Part shown: positions 38,765 through 50,704 of the stretch, one piece after another
Layout: each line of letters begins with the position of its first letter
How positions within the stretch are numbered: position 1 is the first letter of the stretch
From: Closterium sp. NIES-65
Lineage: Eukaryota > Streptophyta > Zygnematophyceae > Desmidiales > Closteriaceae
Direction of reading: 5' to 3'
Length of the DNA stretch: 64,000 nucleotides
Assembly: GCA_948144175.1 (NCBI GenBank)
Contig: CANXME010002494.1
Location: 124,001-188,000 of the forward strand
The notes under the pieces: model-generated
Told to the model about the DNA's origin: nothing
What the model saw: only the letters and a program-made list of their open reading frames with translations
Database searches by the model: none
Position numbers and translations under genes: made by a program

Positions 38765-40989
38765 CTTCTGATGTGGAGAGTCTGTAGGAGGAATGGACGG
38801 AGAAAGAAGTCAGGCAAGCGTTGCGGGAAATGGCGTGCAACAAGACGCCAGGGAAAGATGGCTTACCAAAGGAGGTGTTTGAGATGCACTGGGATACGCT
38901 CGGGAAACATGTCATGGGGCTGGTCCGAGACTTCACCCTTACCTCTACACTCCCGACCAGCGTGAAAGACGTGGTGACGATCCTCCAGCACAAAAAAGGA
39001 GCGAAAGATCAGCTGATAATTACCGCCCTATCACGCTACTGAACATCGGCTACAAAGTTCTGGCGCGGGTCTTGGCGAGCAGAATCAAGAAGGTGCTTCA
39101 TAGGGTGATCTCACCGGAACAGTCCGGCTTTATCCTGGGAAGAGGGATATTGGATGCGGTGGGGCTGGTAGCTGATATCATCGATGCAGCCAAGAATGGG
39201 TCGGAGGACTGGTTCATGCTGCTGGTTGACTTCAAAAAGCCGTTTGACTCGGTGTCTCGTGACTTCATCTTTGAAGTGATGGAGAAAATGGGCTTTCCGG
39301 CTCGTTATATTGGATGGGTGAAGGGCCTGCACACGAACACGTTGACAAATCTGTTAATCAACGGCTGGCTGGGAGATGCGGTGGAAGTGGCCTCGGGAGT
39401 GAGGCAGGGCTGCTCCTTAGCACCCTACCTCGTCCTCTGTGCGGTGGAACCTCTGGGGCAGGTGATGAAGCGGAAGATAGGGATTTCCCTCACCAGCTGT
39501 GTCGGTCAGAGGTTGGCTTACATCGGCTATGCAGATGACATGACCCTCCTGCTGCAGGGGAAACAACAAATTGGAAGAGCGGAAGAGGTGTTGGAGGAGT
39601 TTAAAAGCATCTCTGGCTTAGAGACCAACAAGGGGAAATCAGTGGTGTTGCCTCTGGGTGATAACCTGGGAAAGAAGACATGGCGCACTGACGGGTTTCG
39701 ATGGGCCAATGAGAATGAAGTGGAGAGACTTCTTGGGGTATGGGTCACTCCGAATGGGAGCTGTCAGCCGACGTGGGATAAAGCGCTGCAAAAAATTGCC
39801 GGGAAGATGTTGTTGTGGCAGACGCAATTCCTCCCAATTAAGGCCCAGACAGCGGTGATGGATGGGTACATACTGCCGATTGCGTGGTCCCAAGCTCAGG
39901 TCTATCCGCGGCCTGCGCAAACCTGGAGTGTGATCACAAAAATGACGCAAAATTTCATGTCAGCCAACAAGGTTACGTTGGAAAAGTGGAAGGAGCTTTT
40001 GTTCACACCGGTACTGGAAGGTGGAGTGGGGGCGAAGAATCCGGAAGCGATGCTTACCTGCTTAACTGCCAGGAGGATCGGGCTGATACTTACGGAGACG
40101 GACCAGCTAAAGCGAGAACTGATGCGCCAAGCAGCTGACCTGCCAAGGGGAGTGGAGACGTTCATGGCGCATGAGAAGCTGCTGAAAACCTAGGAGGGGA
40201 AAAGCCAGCTATGGAAGCTGGCATGAGCAAATTTCATGCGCTCTCCATTAGCGGTTTCCACGGAGGAACGCGAGACAAAAGAGCTGATGCTGGAGAGAAT
40301 CACGTTCAACAGACTCATCCTCTTGAAAGGAACCACGCTAGTGGGGGGGCACAAAGCAGCGAAACGGCTTCTGGGCGTCAGGCTTGGCGATCTTGTTGGG
40401 AGAGATGCGGAAGGAAAAGGGGTGCTGAAAATTCTTGAAACCCTAGAGAGGGAGCTGCGGGGGAGGGACTCAGCAAACCTTGCGCTCAAGTCTTTTGCGA
40501 CTGTGCCAGAGTCGTGGAGGAAACAGCTCATCTCGGCCAAACTTCCGAACATGAGCTTTGCGGACAAGTATGAGATGGTAAGAGGAGGCCCTCTAAAACT
40601 CCGGGCAAAGCAGTTGGCGGAAGGGAAAGCAGTTCCGCTGCGGTCGCTCAGAAAACACTAGAAACACGGCAATCGCGGAAAGAACAGGCGGGAGAAATGG
40701 GCGAGTCGGTGGGGTGGCAACATTGGTTGGAAGCGGGCAGTACAGATTCGTGAGCCACTTGTTACCCCGAGCTGACCAAGAGATGTTCTACTACGTATCC
40801 ACTGTCTCAATCTGCAAGTCGGGGAGAGACTGGAGTTTCTCAGCAGCAAACCAGTCTGTCCCCACTGTGGGGGTTTTGAGACTTTGGAACAATGTCTCTT
40901 GGAGTGTCCGAAAACTCAAGGGGTGATTTCGGCAGTTAAAAAGGCCTTAAAGCCCGTAGCTAAAATAGTGACCCCCCCCTTCTAGTTGG

Positions 40990-42286
40990 ACCCAACTTGA
41001 TTACTCAAGTCTTTTTGTATTGTTTTGAAAAGTTGGAAGTGCTATGTGTTTTTTTTTTCAGCCTTCATACGAGTTTCGTAGTGGGCATCGAAGGAAAGTT
41101 CTTCCTCAATTCTGATTGGCAGCCAGAATCCCTCACATGTACGTGTGCAAATTTGGCGCAAAGTTCAGCGACGTGCACTCCTGCACTCACTAGAGCCGAT
41201 ACTTCACCAAGGTCACATTTATCAACATCTCACTCTACTCCCAAGCTGACACACATGTACGTGATGAGAGCCAAATACACACGCTAGTGCCTATACTTTA
41301 CTAGATTCGCATCTAGCAATGTGCGGCCTTGGACTTGGGGCCTGAGAGAGGTGCAATAATGGGGAATGGAGGAATAAAAAAAAAAGCGGGGGGAAATGAT
41401 GATGGGCAAGGTGATGCAAATGAAGAGAAAGAGGGTGATGGGGATAGAGGAACCGGAAACTAGCGACGGGGTGGCAGGGGAGAGAGGAAGGGTGACGGAG
41501 GGCATTGGAGAACACCGAGAAGACGGGAAGGTACGGGAGAAGGTGAGGGCGACGGAAGGGGATGGGAGAAAGTGAGGCGACGGGAAGGGGATGAGAGCTG
41601 ACGATCACGAAGGGAAGGGAAGCCTCGTCTTCCATGAGAGAGATCGTGAGGGAATGGGAAGTGAGATCGTGAGGGCGATGAGAAGGGAGGGGGGACCTGC
41701 ATTGTGAGGGAATGGGAAGTGAGATCGTGAGGGCGATGAGGACAGATGGGAGATGGCGAAATAGATGGGAGGGCGACGGGATGTGAGAGCCGATCGCGAA
41801 GACGATCGGAACGGAGGGCGACGCGAAATGGGAGGGCGACGGGGAGAGGGGGGGAGATAGCGAGCGCGACGAGAAAAGGGGAGGAGATAGCGAGCGCGAT
41901 GGGAGGGGAGACCTTGAGCGCGGAGGCGATGCGAAAACAGGTGCACGTGAGCGTGATTGCGAGGGGAGGGAGGAACGTGAGCGCGATGCTGATGGGAGGG
42001 GAGGACGATAGCAAAAGGAGATGAAGTAGGCGACGGGATGGGAGGGGAAATAACAAGGGCGACGGGAAACCATCGCTTGGGGTTTGTCGTGTGGATGCGG
42101 CATGCAAAAATGCGACGGCTGAAATGAGAAACAAAGTTCTTTTTGGCGGGAACCATCACGTTCCATTGTGGCGAGAGCCAATAACATAAGTTCACTCTGT
42201 TGCGATCACGAGTGATCGCCCTTAGGGCGCGTAACCATTTTGCACCCGACGGAACGAACCGTGGACCGTCCGTCGTGGCGAAGGGT
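40990..42286. other. Non-coding interval between LINE and copia C
   Basis: The LINE 3' end is not marked by a poly-A tail that I can see. No coding frame is convincing. Purine-rich repeats occupy 41480-42060. Confidence 0.45.
41480..42060. repeat. Purine-rich degenerate tandem repeats
   Basis: GGGAGGGCGACGGGATGTGAG-like units recur, and GTGAGGGAATGGGAAGTGAG with its continuation occurs twice, at about 41646 and 41704. Minus-strand Ser/Pro-rich frames of up to 298 codons across it are repeat products. Confidence 0.65.
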
Positions 42287-42291
42287 TACCA

Positions 42292-42412
42292 TGAGGAAAG
42301 TAGAACGAGAATGAATGACTATGGAATGAATGTGATACAAATATGCAACCCTAGAAATGTGTACCCCATATGGGCTACCCCACTAAAGCCTAGACAACAT
42401 TATAATTTGACA
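42292..42412 (-). repeat. 3' LTR of copia C (121 bp)
   Basis: TGAGGAAAGTAG to TTTGACA on the plus strand; the right LTR differs at only a few positions. The polypurine tract follows at 42413. Confidence 0.95.
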
Positions 42413-42692
42413 CACCCCCATAGGCAAAGTGGGGGAGAACAAGGGGTCACAAGACCAGTCAAGCAAAGCAAAGCAAAGCTCAGGGTGGATCACAAAGTTA
42501 CCACACATTCCGAGCACAAGTTCAAGGCCAGAAGGCCAGTTCACATGCAGGAGCACACACATATATATATATAAGAGGCTAAGCAAACAAGACCAGGTGT
42601 ATATATATGTGACAGTACAAGCAAGGTCAAGAAGTGAGCAAGTGAGGCAAGACAAGCACAAGACCAAGCTGAGTACAGAAGCGCTGATGATC

Positions 42693-45600
42693 TCAAGGCG
42701 CAAGTGCCTTGGTGAAAACAGCAGCAGTGTTGGCCTCAGAGGCCACGTACGCAAGCCGCAACTGACCACGCTGCTGTAGCTCACGAGCAAGGAAGTAGCG
42801 AAGAGCAATGTGCTTTGTTCTGTGCTCCAGTCTCTGCTCTCGACACAAGGCCAGCATGGCCTTGTTGTCTACGTACAGGACTGGAGGAGAACGAGGCAAC
42901 TCTCCAAGGTCGGTCAGCAGGTAGGTGAGCCAGCGAAGCTCCTGTGCAGCCATGGCCCCGGCGTAGATCTCAGCCTCACAACTGGAGCCGAGAACAGAAG
43001 ACGAGCGAGTAGCCCGCCACGAAACAGAGCCGGAACCAAGGCTGAAGGTGTAACCCTGTGATGACCGCTGCGTAGCCTGGTTGTCAGCCCAAGAAGCGTC
43101 CGCGTGCCTAGTGAGGACCATTGGACTCTGCCCTCCAAGCACTAGCCCCATGCCCGACGTACTGCACAAGTAGCGCAACACCCTCTTCGCTGCAGCCATG
43201 TGCTCTGGTCTGTGTCTCCCAGGAGCAACATAGCGTGCAAGAATGCTAAGAGGGTATGCAAGGTCAGGTCGTGTGCAGGTCATCAGGTACATGAGGTAGC
43301 CAACAAGCTCTGGGTACGGGCCACTTGACTCTACGGACTCATCCAAAGGCAGAGCTGAGAGCGAGTGACGAGTAGGCAGAGGAGTGGCCTCAGGCGAGGA
43401 GTACGTGAAGCCGAAGCGCTGAAGGACCTGCTGCACCATGTGTGACTGAGTCAGGGTAATGGTGCGGCGTGCTCTGTCCCGGGTGATCTGCAAGCGAAGG
43501 TAGCTACACAGTTCACCCAGGTCTGTGCACGTGTGTCTCTTTTGCAGCTCGGACTTCACGTGGGCGAGTCCAGCAGTGTCAGCAGTGGCAAAGACCAAGT
43601 CGTCGACGTATACGAGGATGCAGAACGGCGGCAAAGAGGTGTCGGTGCGTAGAAACAGCGACGGGTCAGCAGTAGAGGGAGCAAACCCAAGAGCCGCAAG
43701 CGTAGTCCTCAGTGTGTCGTGCCACTCGCGCGGTGCCTGGCGGAGACCGTAGACTGGCCGTCGGAGGCTCCACTGGGTGCCAGGAGGGAAAGTCCCAGTG
43801 AAGCCAGGTGGACGGCGCAGCCAGATCTCCTCGTGCAGGCTACCCTGCAGGAAAGCAGTGCTGAAGTCAAGGGAGTGAAGCTCGTAGTCACGCTGAGCGG
43901 CTATGTGTAGCAGTACCCGAAGAGTGGTCATCTTCGGGGTGGGAGAGAAGGTCTGAAAGTAGTCAACTCCTTGCCGCTGACTGAAGCCACGAGCCACGTA
44001 CCGCGCCTTGAAGACAGGCGGAGAGCCCGGCGGCCGCTTCACCCTGAAGATCCACATGCCACTGACAATGTTCGCCCCAGGTGGGGGAACCGCGTCAACG
44101 TAGGTGCATGTGGACTTCCAGGAAGCCATCTGTGCATCCATAGCTGCCAGCCACTGAGAGGAGTAGGGACCCTCTACGGCCTCCGCGTAAGAGCGCGGAG
44201 TCGGGATGTCAAGTGCATCCGGGTCTCCCTCAGGGGTAAGCAGTACGGATACGAGATGAGGTGAAGCAGCAGCCAGACACTAGAACTCTTCCTGCCTGTC
44301 CTCAAGGATGTCCGTGCCATGAGCACACTCACCCCCGACGGACGGAGGACAGACAGACGCAGACTCAGCAACGAGACTAGCAGCGTAGTCTAGACGACAG
44401 CGAGCAGCAAATTCGACGAGCTCAGCAACAAGAGCAGACGCAGCAGCGGACTCAAAAGAGGGGTCAGTGACGACAGTAGCAAGGAGACGCGTGACAGTAG
44501 GACTGGCAGCACGAAGAGAGTCCGACTCCGGGTCGTCAAGGGCAGGAAGAGAGGACTCAGGAGGAGAAGGCAAAGGGGCACGCAGAGGAGCAGTGGACGG
44601 ACGCAGAGACATCCGGCGCGTGCCAGGGACAGGAGGAGGACGCTGACGCGAACCGCGACCACTAGCGCGAGCAGCACGAACCGGCGACGCAGGACGAGAC
44701 GCAAACTCTCGACGCTCAGTAAGACCTCCAGTAGGACCAGTGTAGGGAGAAGGAGCAGGCAATGGGGAGGCCGGCGGTAACTCTGACTGTGACTGGACAG
44801 GCGGTGGACACTCTAAGGGAGGAGGAAGACCAAGAACCTGCTGAAGGAGCGGAACAAAGTACGGCCGAGGCCGCGCGGCGACTCCAGACACAACAAGGAC
44901 AGCACCAGCACCCGCAGTGGCAGCACCAGCGCCAACAGCACCTCCAGCTCCAGTACCTCAAACAGCACCAGCAGCACCCGCAGCAGGACCGCCGCTAGGA
45001 CTGACAGCAGTAGCCTCAGCGCCAACACCCTCAGCAGCTCCGACTCGAGTCGCACTAGCGGGCCCAGCAGCTCCAGCACTCCCAGGGCTAGCACCTCCGA
45101 GACCGGCGGCACCAGCACCCTCAGCAGCTGAAGAAGCACCAGCTCCAGCAGTACGCTTCCAGCGCCGGGCAAACCACTCGCACAGCTCCTGTGGAGAGAG
45201 TGGCTCCCACCGAGACGAAGCACCCGGAGAACCACCAGGCCCAGCACCGCCAGACGCCACACCAGCAGGTCCAGCAGCCGCGGGCTCCGCACCCACAAGC
45301 TCAGCAGCTCCAGACGCAGTACCCCCAGGCTCAGCAGCTCCAGACGCAGCACTCCCAGGCTCAGCAGCTCCAGACGCAGCACCCCCAGGCGAAGGACCCC
45401 CAGGCTCAGCACCCCCTGTTGTAGCACCCCCAGGCTCAGTACCCCCAGGCTCAGCACCCACTCGCGCAGCACCCCCAGAGTCAGTACCCCCAGGCTTAGC
45501 ACCCGCAGCAGTACCATAGTCACCAGCAACCTCGACCGGCTCGACTGCGTCTACCTGGGACACACTTGAAGGGGCAGGACCCTAAGGGGGGAGGGGGTCT

Positions 45601-46877
45601 ACCTTGGGGGGACCTGGCACAAGGAAGTGCGGCGGCGGGGGGAGGGAAGGAGTGCGGTAGGGGAAGAGACGGTAGTAGGGGACCGACTCGTCAAACGTGA
45701 CGACTTGGGAGGACAGAACACGACGAGAGGAGGGGTGGTAGAACTGCCATCCTCGTGCGTCAGGGGGGAAGCCAAGGAAGACACAAGGACCAGCACGAGG
45801 GGACAGTTTGTCCGCAGACAAGTCGCGGACAAACGCCCGAGATCCCCAGACATGGAACGCAGACGCATCGCCTACCTTCCCCGTCCACAGCAGAGCTGGG
45901 GAGGTCTCCGGCATGGAGACCCTGGGGTGAAGATTGATCTGATGCGCCGCGTACCGAACCGCAAACGGCCACAGAAAATAGGGGGCAGCCGCATGCATCA
46001 TGGACGTACGAGCGACGTCCATGACCATGCCAATGCGGCGCTCAGCAATCCCATTTTGCTGTGGAGAGTCCGGAAGCGTAAAGGTCTGGCGGATGCCTCG
46101 CGCACGGCAGTAGGCTCGCAGAAGGCCAGAGGAGAACTCTCCGCCTCGGTCAGAGTGCAGACGCAGAACAGGAAAGTCCGAGCCGAAGCTTCACCTGAGC
46201 TGGAGACGAGTTGCGCGGATCCAGTCGATCAACACCTCAGTGACATCACCCTTGCTGCGCAAGGGGAAGACGGAGGTGTAACGCGAGTAGTCGTCAACCA
46301 CCAGCAGGAAGTAGCGCTCGTGACCCTGTCCAGGGATGCGGGCCGGGCCCCACACTTCCATGTGAAGCGTCTGCAGCGGGGCCTCTGTCGGGGGAAACTC
46401 AGAGGAGTGAGGGGCAGCCCGGAGCCGCCCCTCGACACAGGGAACACAGGAAGGACCAGGCCCTGGAGGAAGGGGAGGGAGGGACCGGGGGAGACCAGAG
46501 ACAAGGACACGGGAAGCCATGCCTCGGAGACGAGGCAGGGAGGGGTGACCAAGACGGTGGTGCCACAGGAGAGTCTCATGAGACAGGAGGCGACACGAGC
46601 AGGGGGCAGACTCAGGACCAGACCTGGACGCTGCAGCAAACACCTGACCCGACGCAGCTACCTGGCTAGACGCAGGGACAGGAGGAGACCCAGTGGTCAG
46701 GGTGTAGAGGCTCGACCCCGGCCGACACGTAAACGTGGCGAGGTGCCGGCCTGTGCGAGCGTCCGTGCAGTGGGTCACCCGCTGACTCGCAGGAGTAAAC
46801 TGGTGAACCCCCACATCCTGCAGGTCAGCACCACTCACCAAGTTTGTAGAGAACCAGTGGAGGTAAAGACCAGACAA
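42693..46877 (-). pseudogene. pol: copia C pol: integrase, linker, RT, RNase H
   Basis: One frame carries all parts. The integrase zinc finger is HHRLGHPSLPRLRGM with CVPCVEG (about 46420-46600), followed by the core with VVDDYSRYTSVFPLR. The C-terminal integrase has FLWPFAVRYAAHQIN and WGSRAFVRDLSADK (45600-46028). The linker is rich in GGAEPGG-type repeats. RT and RNase H (42693-44141) retain LDFSTAFLQG, VYVDDLVFAT, HADASWADN and YVDNKAMLALC. Nonsense codons lie at 46191, 45582, 44958 and 44280, and a TGA at 42693 trims the last 20 or so residues. The first integrase aspartate reads LHMEVWGP where LHMDV is expected. Confidence 0.85.
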
Positions 46878-47000
46878 GGTGCCAGAGGGGGCAGCCGGAC
46901 ACGGGAGGACAGTGGAGAAGTGAGAGAGGACAGGACCCCCAGAGGGGTCTGCCAGGGAGACTCCAACCGGCCGACCAAGCGGCGTGAGTGTGGTGCGGTC

Positions 47001-47222
47001 TCAAAAGAAGGAGCGAGAAGCCCCCGAGTCAAGTGTGAAGGTGAGGGAGGCCGAAGCCGACGTGGTACCTGAGAGCGCAGACTCACCAGCACCTGAGGGC
47101 GCAGACGCACTGGCACCTAGAGCAACAGCCTCACCAGCACCTAGAGTAGGAGTACCAATGCCCGGGTCGGGCGGGAAACACCGGTAACAGTCACCCTCAT
47201 CACTAATAGTCACAGCATACAT
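47001..47222 (-). pseudogene. copia C protease start
   Basis: The frame ends with the aspartic protease signature FTLDSGASRSFF and a TGA at 47001 where copia relatives have an arginine codon. The upstream part links to gag through a proline and alanine-rich spacer. Confidence 0.75.
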
Positions 47223-47285
47223 GGCAGCAAGGATAGCATCAAAGTCAAGATCATAGATAGCTATGCCTGCCCTAGAAAGCTCTCC

Positions 47286-48544
47286 CTAGCGGGGGATCTC
47301 ACTGGCCTCCGGGAACTGCTGACGCCAAGCGTCCGTCAGGCGGCCAAAGCAGCGCTGGGTGGGGTGGGCACCCCCACACTGCTCACCCGCGCGGTCGCCG
47401 GAGCGAAGGATGTAGGTGCACGGACCAAAACCCCCACCACGCTGACGCTGCGCGTACCACTCACGGAGCTGCTCAGGGGGGGGAATGTCCCGAGAACGCT
47501 GCTGCTGCTGCTGGCGCTGACCACCACAAGGGCTGCTCCGCTGTGAAGCGCCACCCCGACCACCGACACCTCCTCCACCACCGCCTCCTCCACCTCCGCC
47601 ACCACCGCCGCCTCCGCTAGTACCGCCGCCGCCTCCGCCTCCACTGCTGCCACCGACACCTCCACCCCCGCCACCACTCCCACCGCCACCCCCACTCCCT
47701 CCGCCGCCTCCACCGCCACCTCCACCGCCCCCGCTAGCTCCACCCGCGCCCTTGCCCCCCTTGCCCTTGCCAGAGTGGCGTCTCCCGCTAGGGGCAGACG
47801 CCGCACCGACCGACTCAAGACCAACGAGGTCGGCCGCAGCGGCAGAGGCGACAGAGGGCAAAAGGGGGGAAGGAGAACACCCCTCAAAGATGGGGGTGCG
47901 AGGGTCACCACGAGAGGCTCCTACAGCGACTATGCTCTTCTCCGCTGTTAGGAGGGCCTTCTCTAAGAGGTCAACAGTGAGAGTGGTGGGACAGACTGAG
48001 AGGAAGTGGTCCCTGACTACACGAAGGGAGTCAGGAAGGCGGGTGACTATATAATAGAGAGTGATGTATATGGGGGGGGGGGGTTCTTGGCGCGAAACTC
48101 AGCAGGAAGCGCGGCGCGGTAGTGAGTGTGACTAGTGCGGAGGTGCGTAATGAGGTCAGCGACTGTGGGAAAGGCAGCAAGGTCAGGGAAGAGGTACGGT
48201 AGCATGAGGCGGCTCAGTGCAGCAGTGGCAGGGGAAGAGTAGCGCGCAACTACGGCGTCGTAGAAGGTCTGAGCACTCTTGTACTGACTAAAGTGCGCGC
48301 GCTCAGTGGTAGGCAGGTGGCGACGCACAGCAAGACGTGCAGCAGCATCGCGCGTGGCCCACTGGGAGCGAACAGTGGGGTCAGCATCAGGAGCAGGGGC
48401 AGGAGAGGCGCCAGAGGTGAGGTCAAAGAGAGAGAGACCGTCTGCCCTATCGCACTGTAAGAACAGCTGCAGGTCGTCGACCCAGACCTCAAAGTCAATG
48501 GCTCGACCCTCAGCGTCAAACGCGAGGACACTAGGGGTAGCCAT
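47286..48544 (-). pseudogene. gag: copia C gag (frameshift and nonsense)
   Basis: Gag starts at 48544 (MATPSVLAFDAEGRAIDFEV) and its capsid-like part, with TERAHFSQYKSAQTFYDAVV, is intact to about 48085. There a run of 12 or so C on the gag strand (48072-48083) shifts the frame. It resumes in the second frame through a long glycine tract and the cluster CTYILRSGDRAGEQCGGAH, then meets TAG at 47286 in place of tryptophan. Confidence 0.85.
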
Positions 48545-48709
48545 GACAAAAGTAGACTAGCAGTCCCAACTGTAGGACAAGGGCAGTGCAGTGACAGAAG
48601 CGTTGCTCTCACCAGACAGGGCGGTTCGGGCAGCTCAATAGCACAGCAACACGGCAACACGGCTGCTCGGACGGCTCAGCAGCAACTGCGGCTCCGCGGC
48701 ACCAGCGGC

Positions 48710-49625
48710 TCGGCTCCTCAGGCGGCTCGGGCGGCTCGGGCGGCTCAGGCGGGTCGCGCGGCTCGGGCGGCTCGGGTGGCTCGGGCTGGTCGGGCGGCTC
48801 GGGCGGCTCGGGAGAGTCGGGCGGCTCGGGCGGCTCGGGCGGCTCGGGCAGGCCGGGCGGTGTAGGGCGGCAGGGCCGCTGGTGAAAGGGGCGGCGGGGC
48901 CGAAGTGAAGGGGCGGCAGGGTCGGTGGTAAAGGGCGGCAGGACCACTGAGAAGGGCGGCGGGGCCGCTGAGAAGGGCGGCGGGGCCGCAGTAGAAGGGC
49001 GGCAGGGCCGCTGAGTAGGGCGGCGGGGCCGTTGAGAAGGGCGGCGGGGCTGCAGTAGAAGGGCGGCGGGGCCGCTGAGTAGGGCGGCGGGGCCGCAGCG
49101 AGAGAGGCGGCGGGGCCGCAGTGAAGGGCGGCGGGGCCGCTGAGTTGGGCGGCGGGGCCGCAGCGAGAGAGGCGGCGGGGCCGTAGTGTAGGGCGGCGGG
49201 GCCGCTTAGTAGGGCGGCGGGGCCGCAGCGAGAGAGGCGGCGGGGCCGCAGTGAAGGGCGGCAGGGCCGCTAAGTAGGGCGGCGGGGCCGCAGCGAGAGA
49301 GGCGGCGGGGCCGCAGTGAAGGGCGGCGGGGCCGCTGAGACGGGCGGCGGGGCCGCTGAGACGAGCGGCGGGCCCGCTGAGTCGGGCGGCGGGGCCGCAG
49401 CAAAGGGCGGCGGGGCCGCAACGTGAGGCGGCGGGGCCGCAGCGAAGGGCGGCGAGGCCGCGAAGAAGGGCGGCGGGGCTGCTGCGAGGGGCGGCGCGGC
49501 CGCAGCGAAGGGCGGCAGGGCTGCGAAGAAGGGCGGCGGGGCCGCAATGTGGGGCGGCGGGGCCGCAGCGAAGGGCGGCGGGGCCGCTGAGAAGGGCGGC
49601 GGGGCCGCTGAGAAGGGCGGCTCGA
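48710..49625 (-). repeat. GC-rich minisatellite leader of copia C
   Basis: GGCGGCTCGGGC units (48720-48850) pass into about 21-base units such as GGCGGGGCCGCAGCGAAGGG, repeated some 35 times. Proline and arginine-rich minus-strand frames across it are repeat products. Confidence 0.85.
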
Positions 49626-49722
49626 AGAGGTGAGAGCTCGGAGCGCGACTCGGGCTGAGCGCGCTTCGGGCAGGAAAAAAAAAAAGATCGATGTGGTGGG
49701 CCCTAGGCACAGTTCCCACGGG

Positions 49723-49740
49723 GGAACCTGCTCGATACCA
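49723..49740 (-). promoter_or_regulatory. Primer-binding site of copia C
   Basis: The minus strand after the 5' LTR reads TGGTATCGAGCAGGTTCC, close to the copia consensus. Confidence 0.8.
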
Positions 49741-49861
49741 TGAGGAAAGTAGAATGAGAATGAATGACTATGAAACGAATGTGATACAAATATGCAACCC
49801 TAGAAATGTGTACCCCATATGGGCTACCCCACTAAAGCCTAGACAACATTATAATTTGACA
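49741..49861 (-). repeat. 5' LTR of copia C (121 bp)
   Basis: It is bounded by TG and CA, matches 42292-42412 and contains GTACCCCATATGGGCTACCC. Confidence 0.95.
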
Positions 49862-49866
49862 TACCA

Positions 49867-50704
49867 TTTTCGTTTAATGTCGTTGAGCTCTTCGCGAGGA
49901 CGTTTGCGACGTCGCTAAAAATTCGAACTGTCATGACACTTTTTCCGCCTTCCAACGATACGAAACTCTGACATCGGACTGTCCGAATCACAAACGGACT
50001 GTCCGCCTGTCCGCGCACGCGTTTGGCGGGCGAAATTGAATCTCAGCGGACCGCCTCGCCAAAACATGTAAAAATGCAACTCGGATGCAAAGATTGACAT
50101 TGACCAATCACAACTAGCCATACTACTATACAAGAAGCCACGACATTGACCCACTACTCATCACTACTCACTTCTCTGCACAATGGATCCCTCTAGCTAC
50201 GCCCAGAACACCCAGTCTGACAACACCACTCCCAACTCCCCGCCACCGGGCTCTACCAATACTACCACTCCTGCCACAGCTGTTCCCGAAACACAAGAGT
50301 CCCAGCACGTGGTCCTTCTGACATTGAATGGGCTTGGTTTGGACGGCCTTTGTGCTTGTTTGACATTTCCTACGTTTGTACGAAGCGCTGAACTCAACTG
50401 ACGAAAATTGCGATGGGTTGTGACTGGCGTTACTGGTGTATATTTGAGATGGCGAAGGGAAAATCATCGCGAAACCCTAGCATGTGGAAAAAGTGTCACA
50501 TCTGCCTTCGGACAGTCCGAAGTTGCAAACATTCAAATCGGACAGTCCGTTTCGTTATAAACGTACAGTCCGATTCCATATAATCGGACGGTACGTCAAA
50601 ATCTAAAAATGCAAAATGGTTATGCGCCCTTAGGATCACCTCAGGAAGGTTCGCACAGTTCTAGTCTAGTGGTGGTGGGCCCTTGACCTCAATAGCAGAG
50701 TGAA
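49867..50704 (+). other. Interval with CGGACTGTCCG palindromes and a short ORF
   Basis: Palindromes CGGACTGTCCG lie at 49975-49985 and 49995-50005, and CGGACAGTCCG at 50509-50519 and 50539-50549, with decayed copies near 50566 and 50585. Between them a 72-codon frame (50183-50401, MDPSSYAQNTQSD, Thr/Pro-rich) follows a TATA-like CTATACAAG at about 50127. The frame may be the first exon of a small gene or chance. Clustered short palindromes near both ends recall the subterminal repeats of CACTA-type transposons, but I find no CACTA terminus. Confidence 0.35.

Larger units (their letters stand above)
37010..40930 (+). pseudogene. L1-like LINE ORF2 (APE endonuclease, RT, zinc finger), decayed
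   Basis: The endonuclease begins GLNVNGMGDFTKRKRT and retains LGNLNTIENPLL and EPVSDHGFATRV (37020-37710). A coiled segment follows to YFCNLFGEDKR (38256). The RT resumes at 38785 with REMACNKTPGKDGLPKE, then SPEQSGFILGRGI, GVRQGCSLAPYL and the catalytic GYADDMTLLL; the frame 39072-40193 is open for 373 codons. The C-terminal finger CPHCGGFETLEQC lies at 40858-40900. Stops and frameshifts occur at about 37121, 37259, 39035 and 40191, and the palindrome at 37803-38764 disrupts the linker. LFLVDFKKPFDSV-type motif keeps its catalytic aspartate (VDFKKPFDS). Confidence 0.75.
42292..49861 (-). mobile_element. Complete Ty1/copia retrotransposon, copy C (7570 bp)
   Basis: The element is bounded by 121-bp LTRs and by TSD TACCA at 42287-42291 and 49862-49866. 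Reading leftward it has PBS, a GC-rich leader of about 900 bases, gag, protease, integrase, a long repetitive linker, RT, RNase H, polypurine tract and LTR. It is the only full-length member of its family in the window and serves as the reference for copies A, E and F. Multiple nonsense codons disable it. Confidence 0.95.

Noticed and set aside
38148..38993. 281-codon minus-strand frame with LINE-like sequence
   Set aside because: It is produced by the inverted arm of the palindrome plus antisense of the LINE, not a separate gene.
41291..42195. Minus-strand serine/proline-rich frames of up to 298 codons
   Set aside because: They lie in purine-rich degenerate repeats, overlap each other in three frames and show no domain.
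45627..47072. 481-codon plus-strand frame
   Set aside because: It is the exact antisense of copia C integrase and linker, which carry recognised motifs on the minus strand.
50183..50401. Small secreted or regulatory protein gene
   Set aside because: The 72-codon frame has no signal peptide, no domain and no supporting splice or conservation evidence; it is kept only as part of the interval description.
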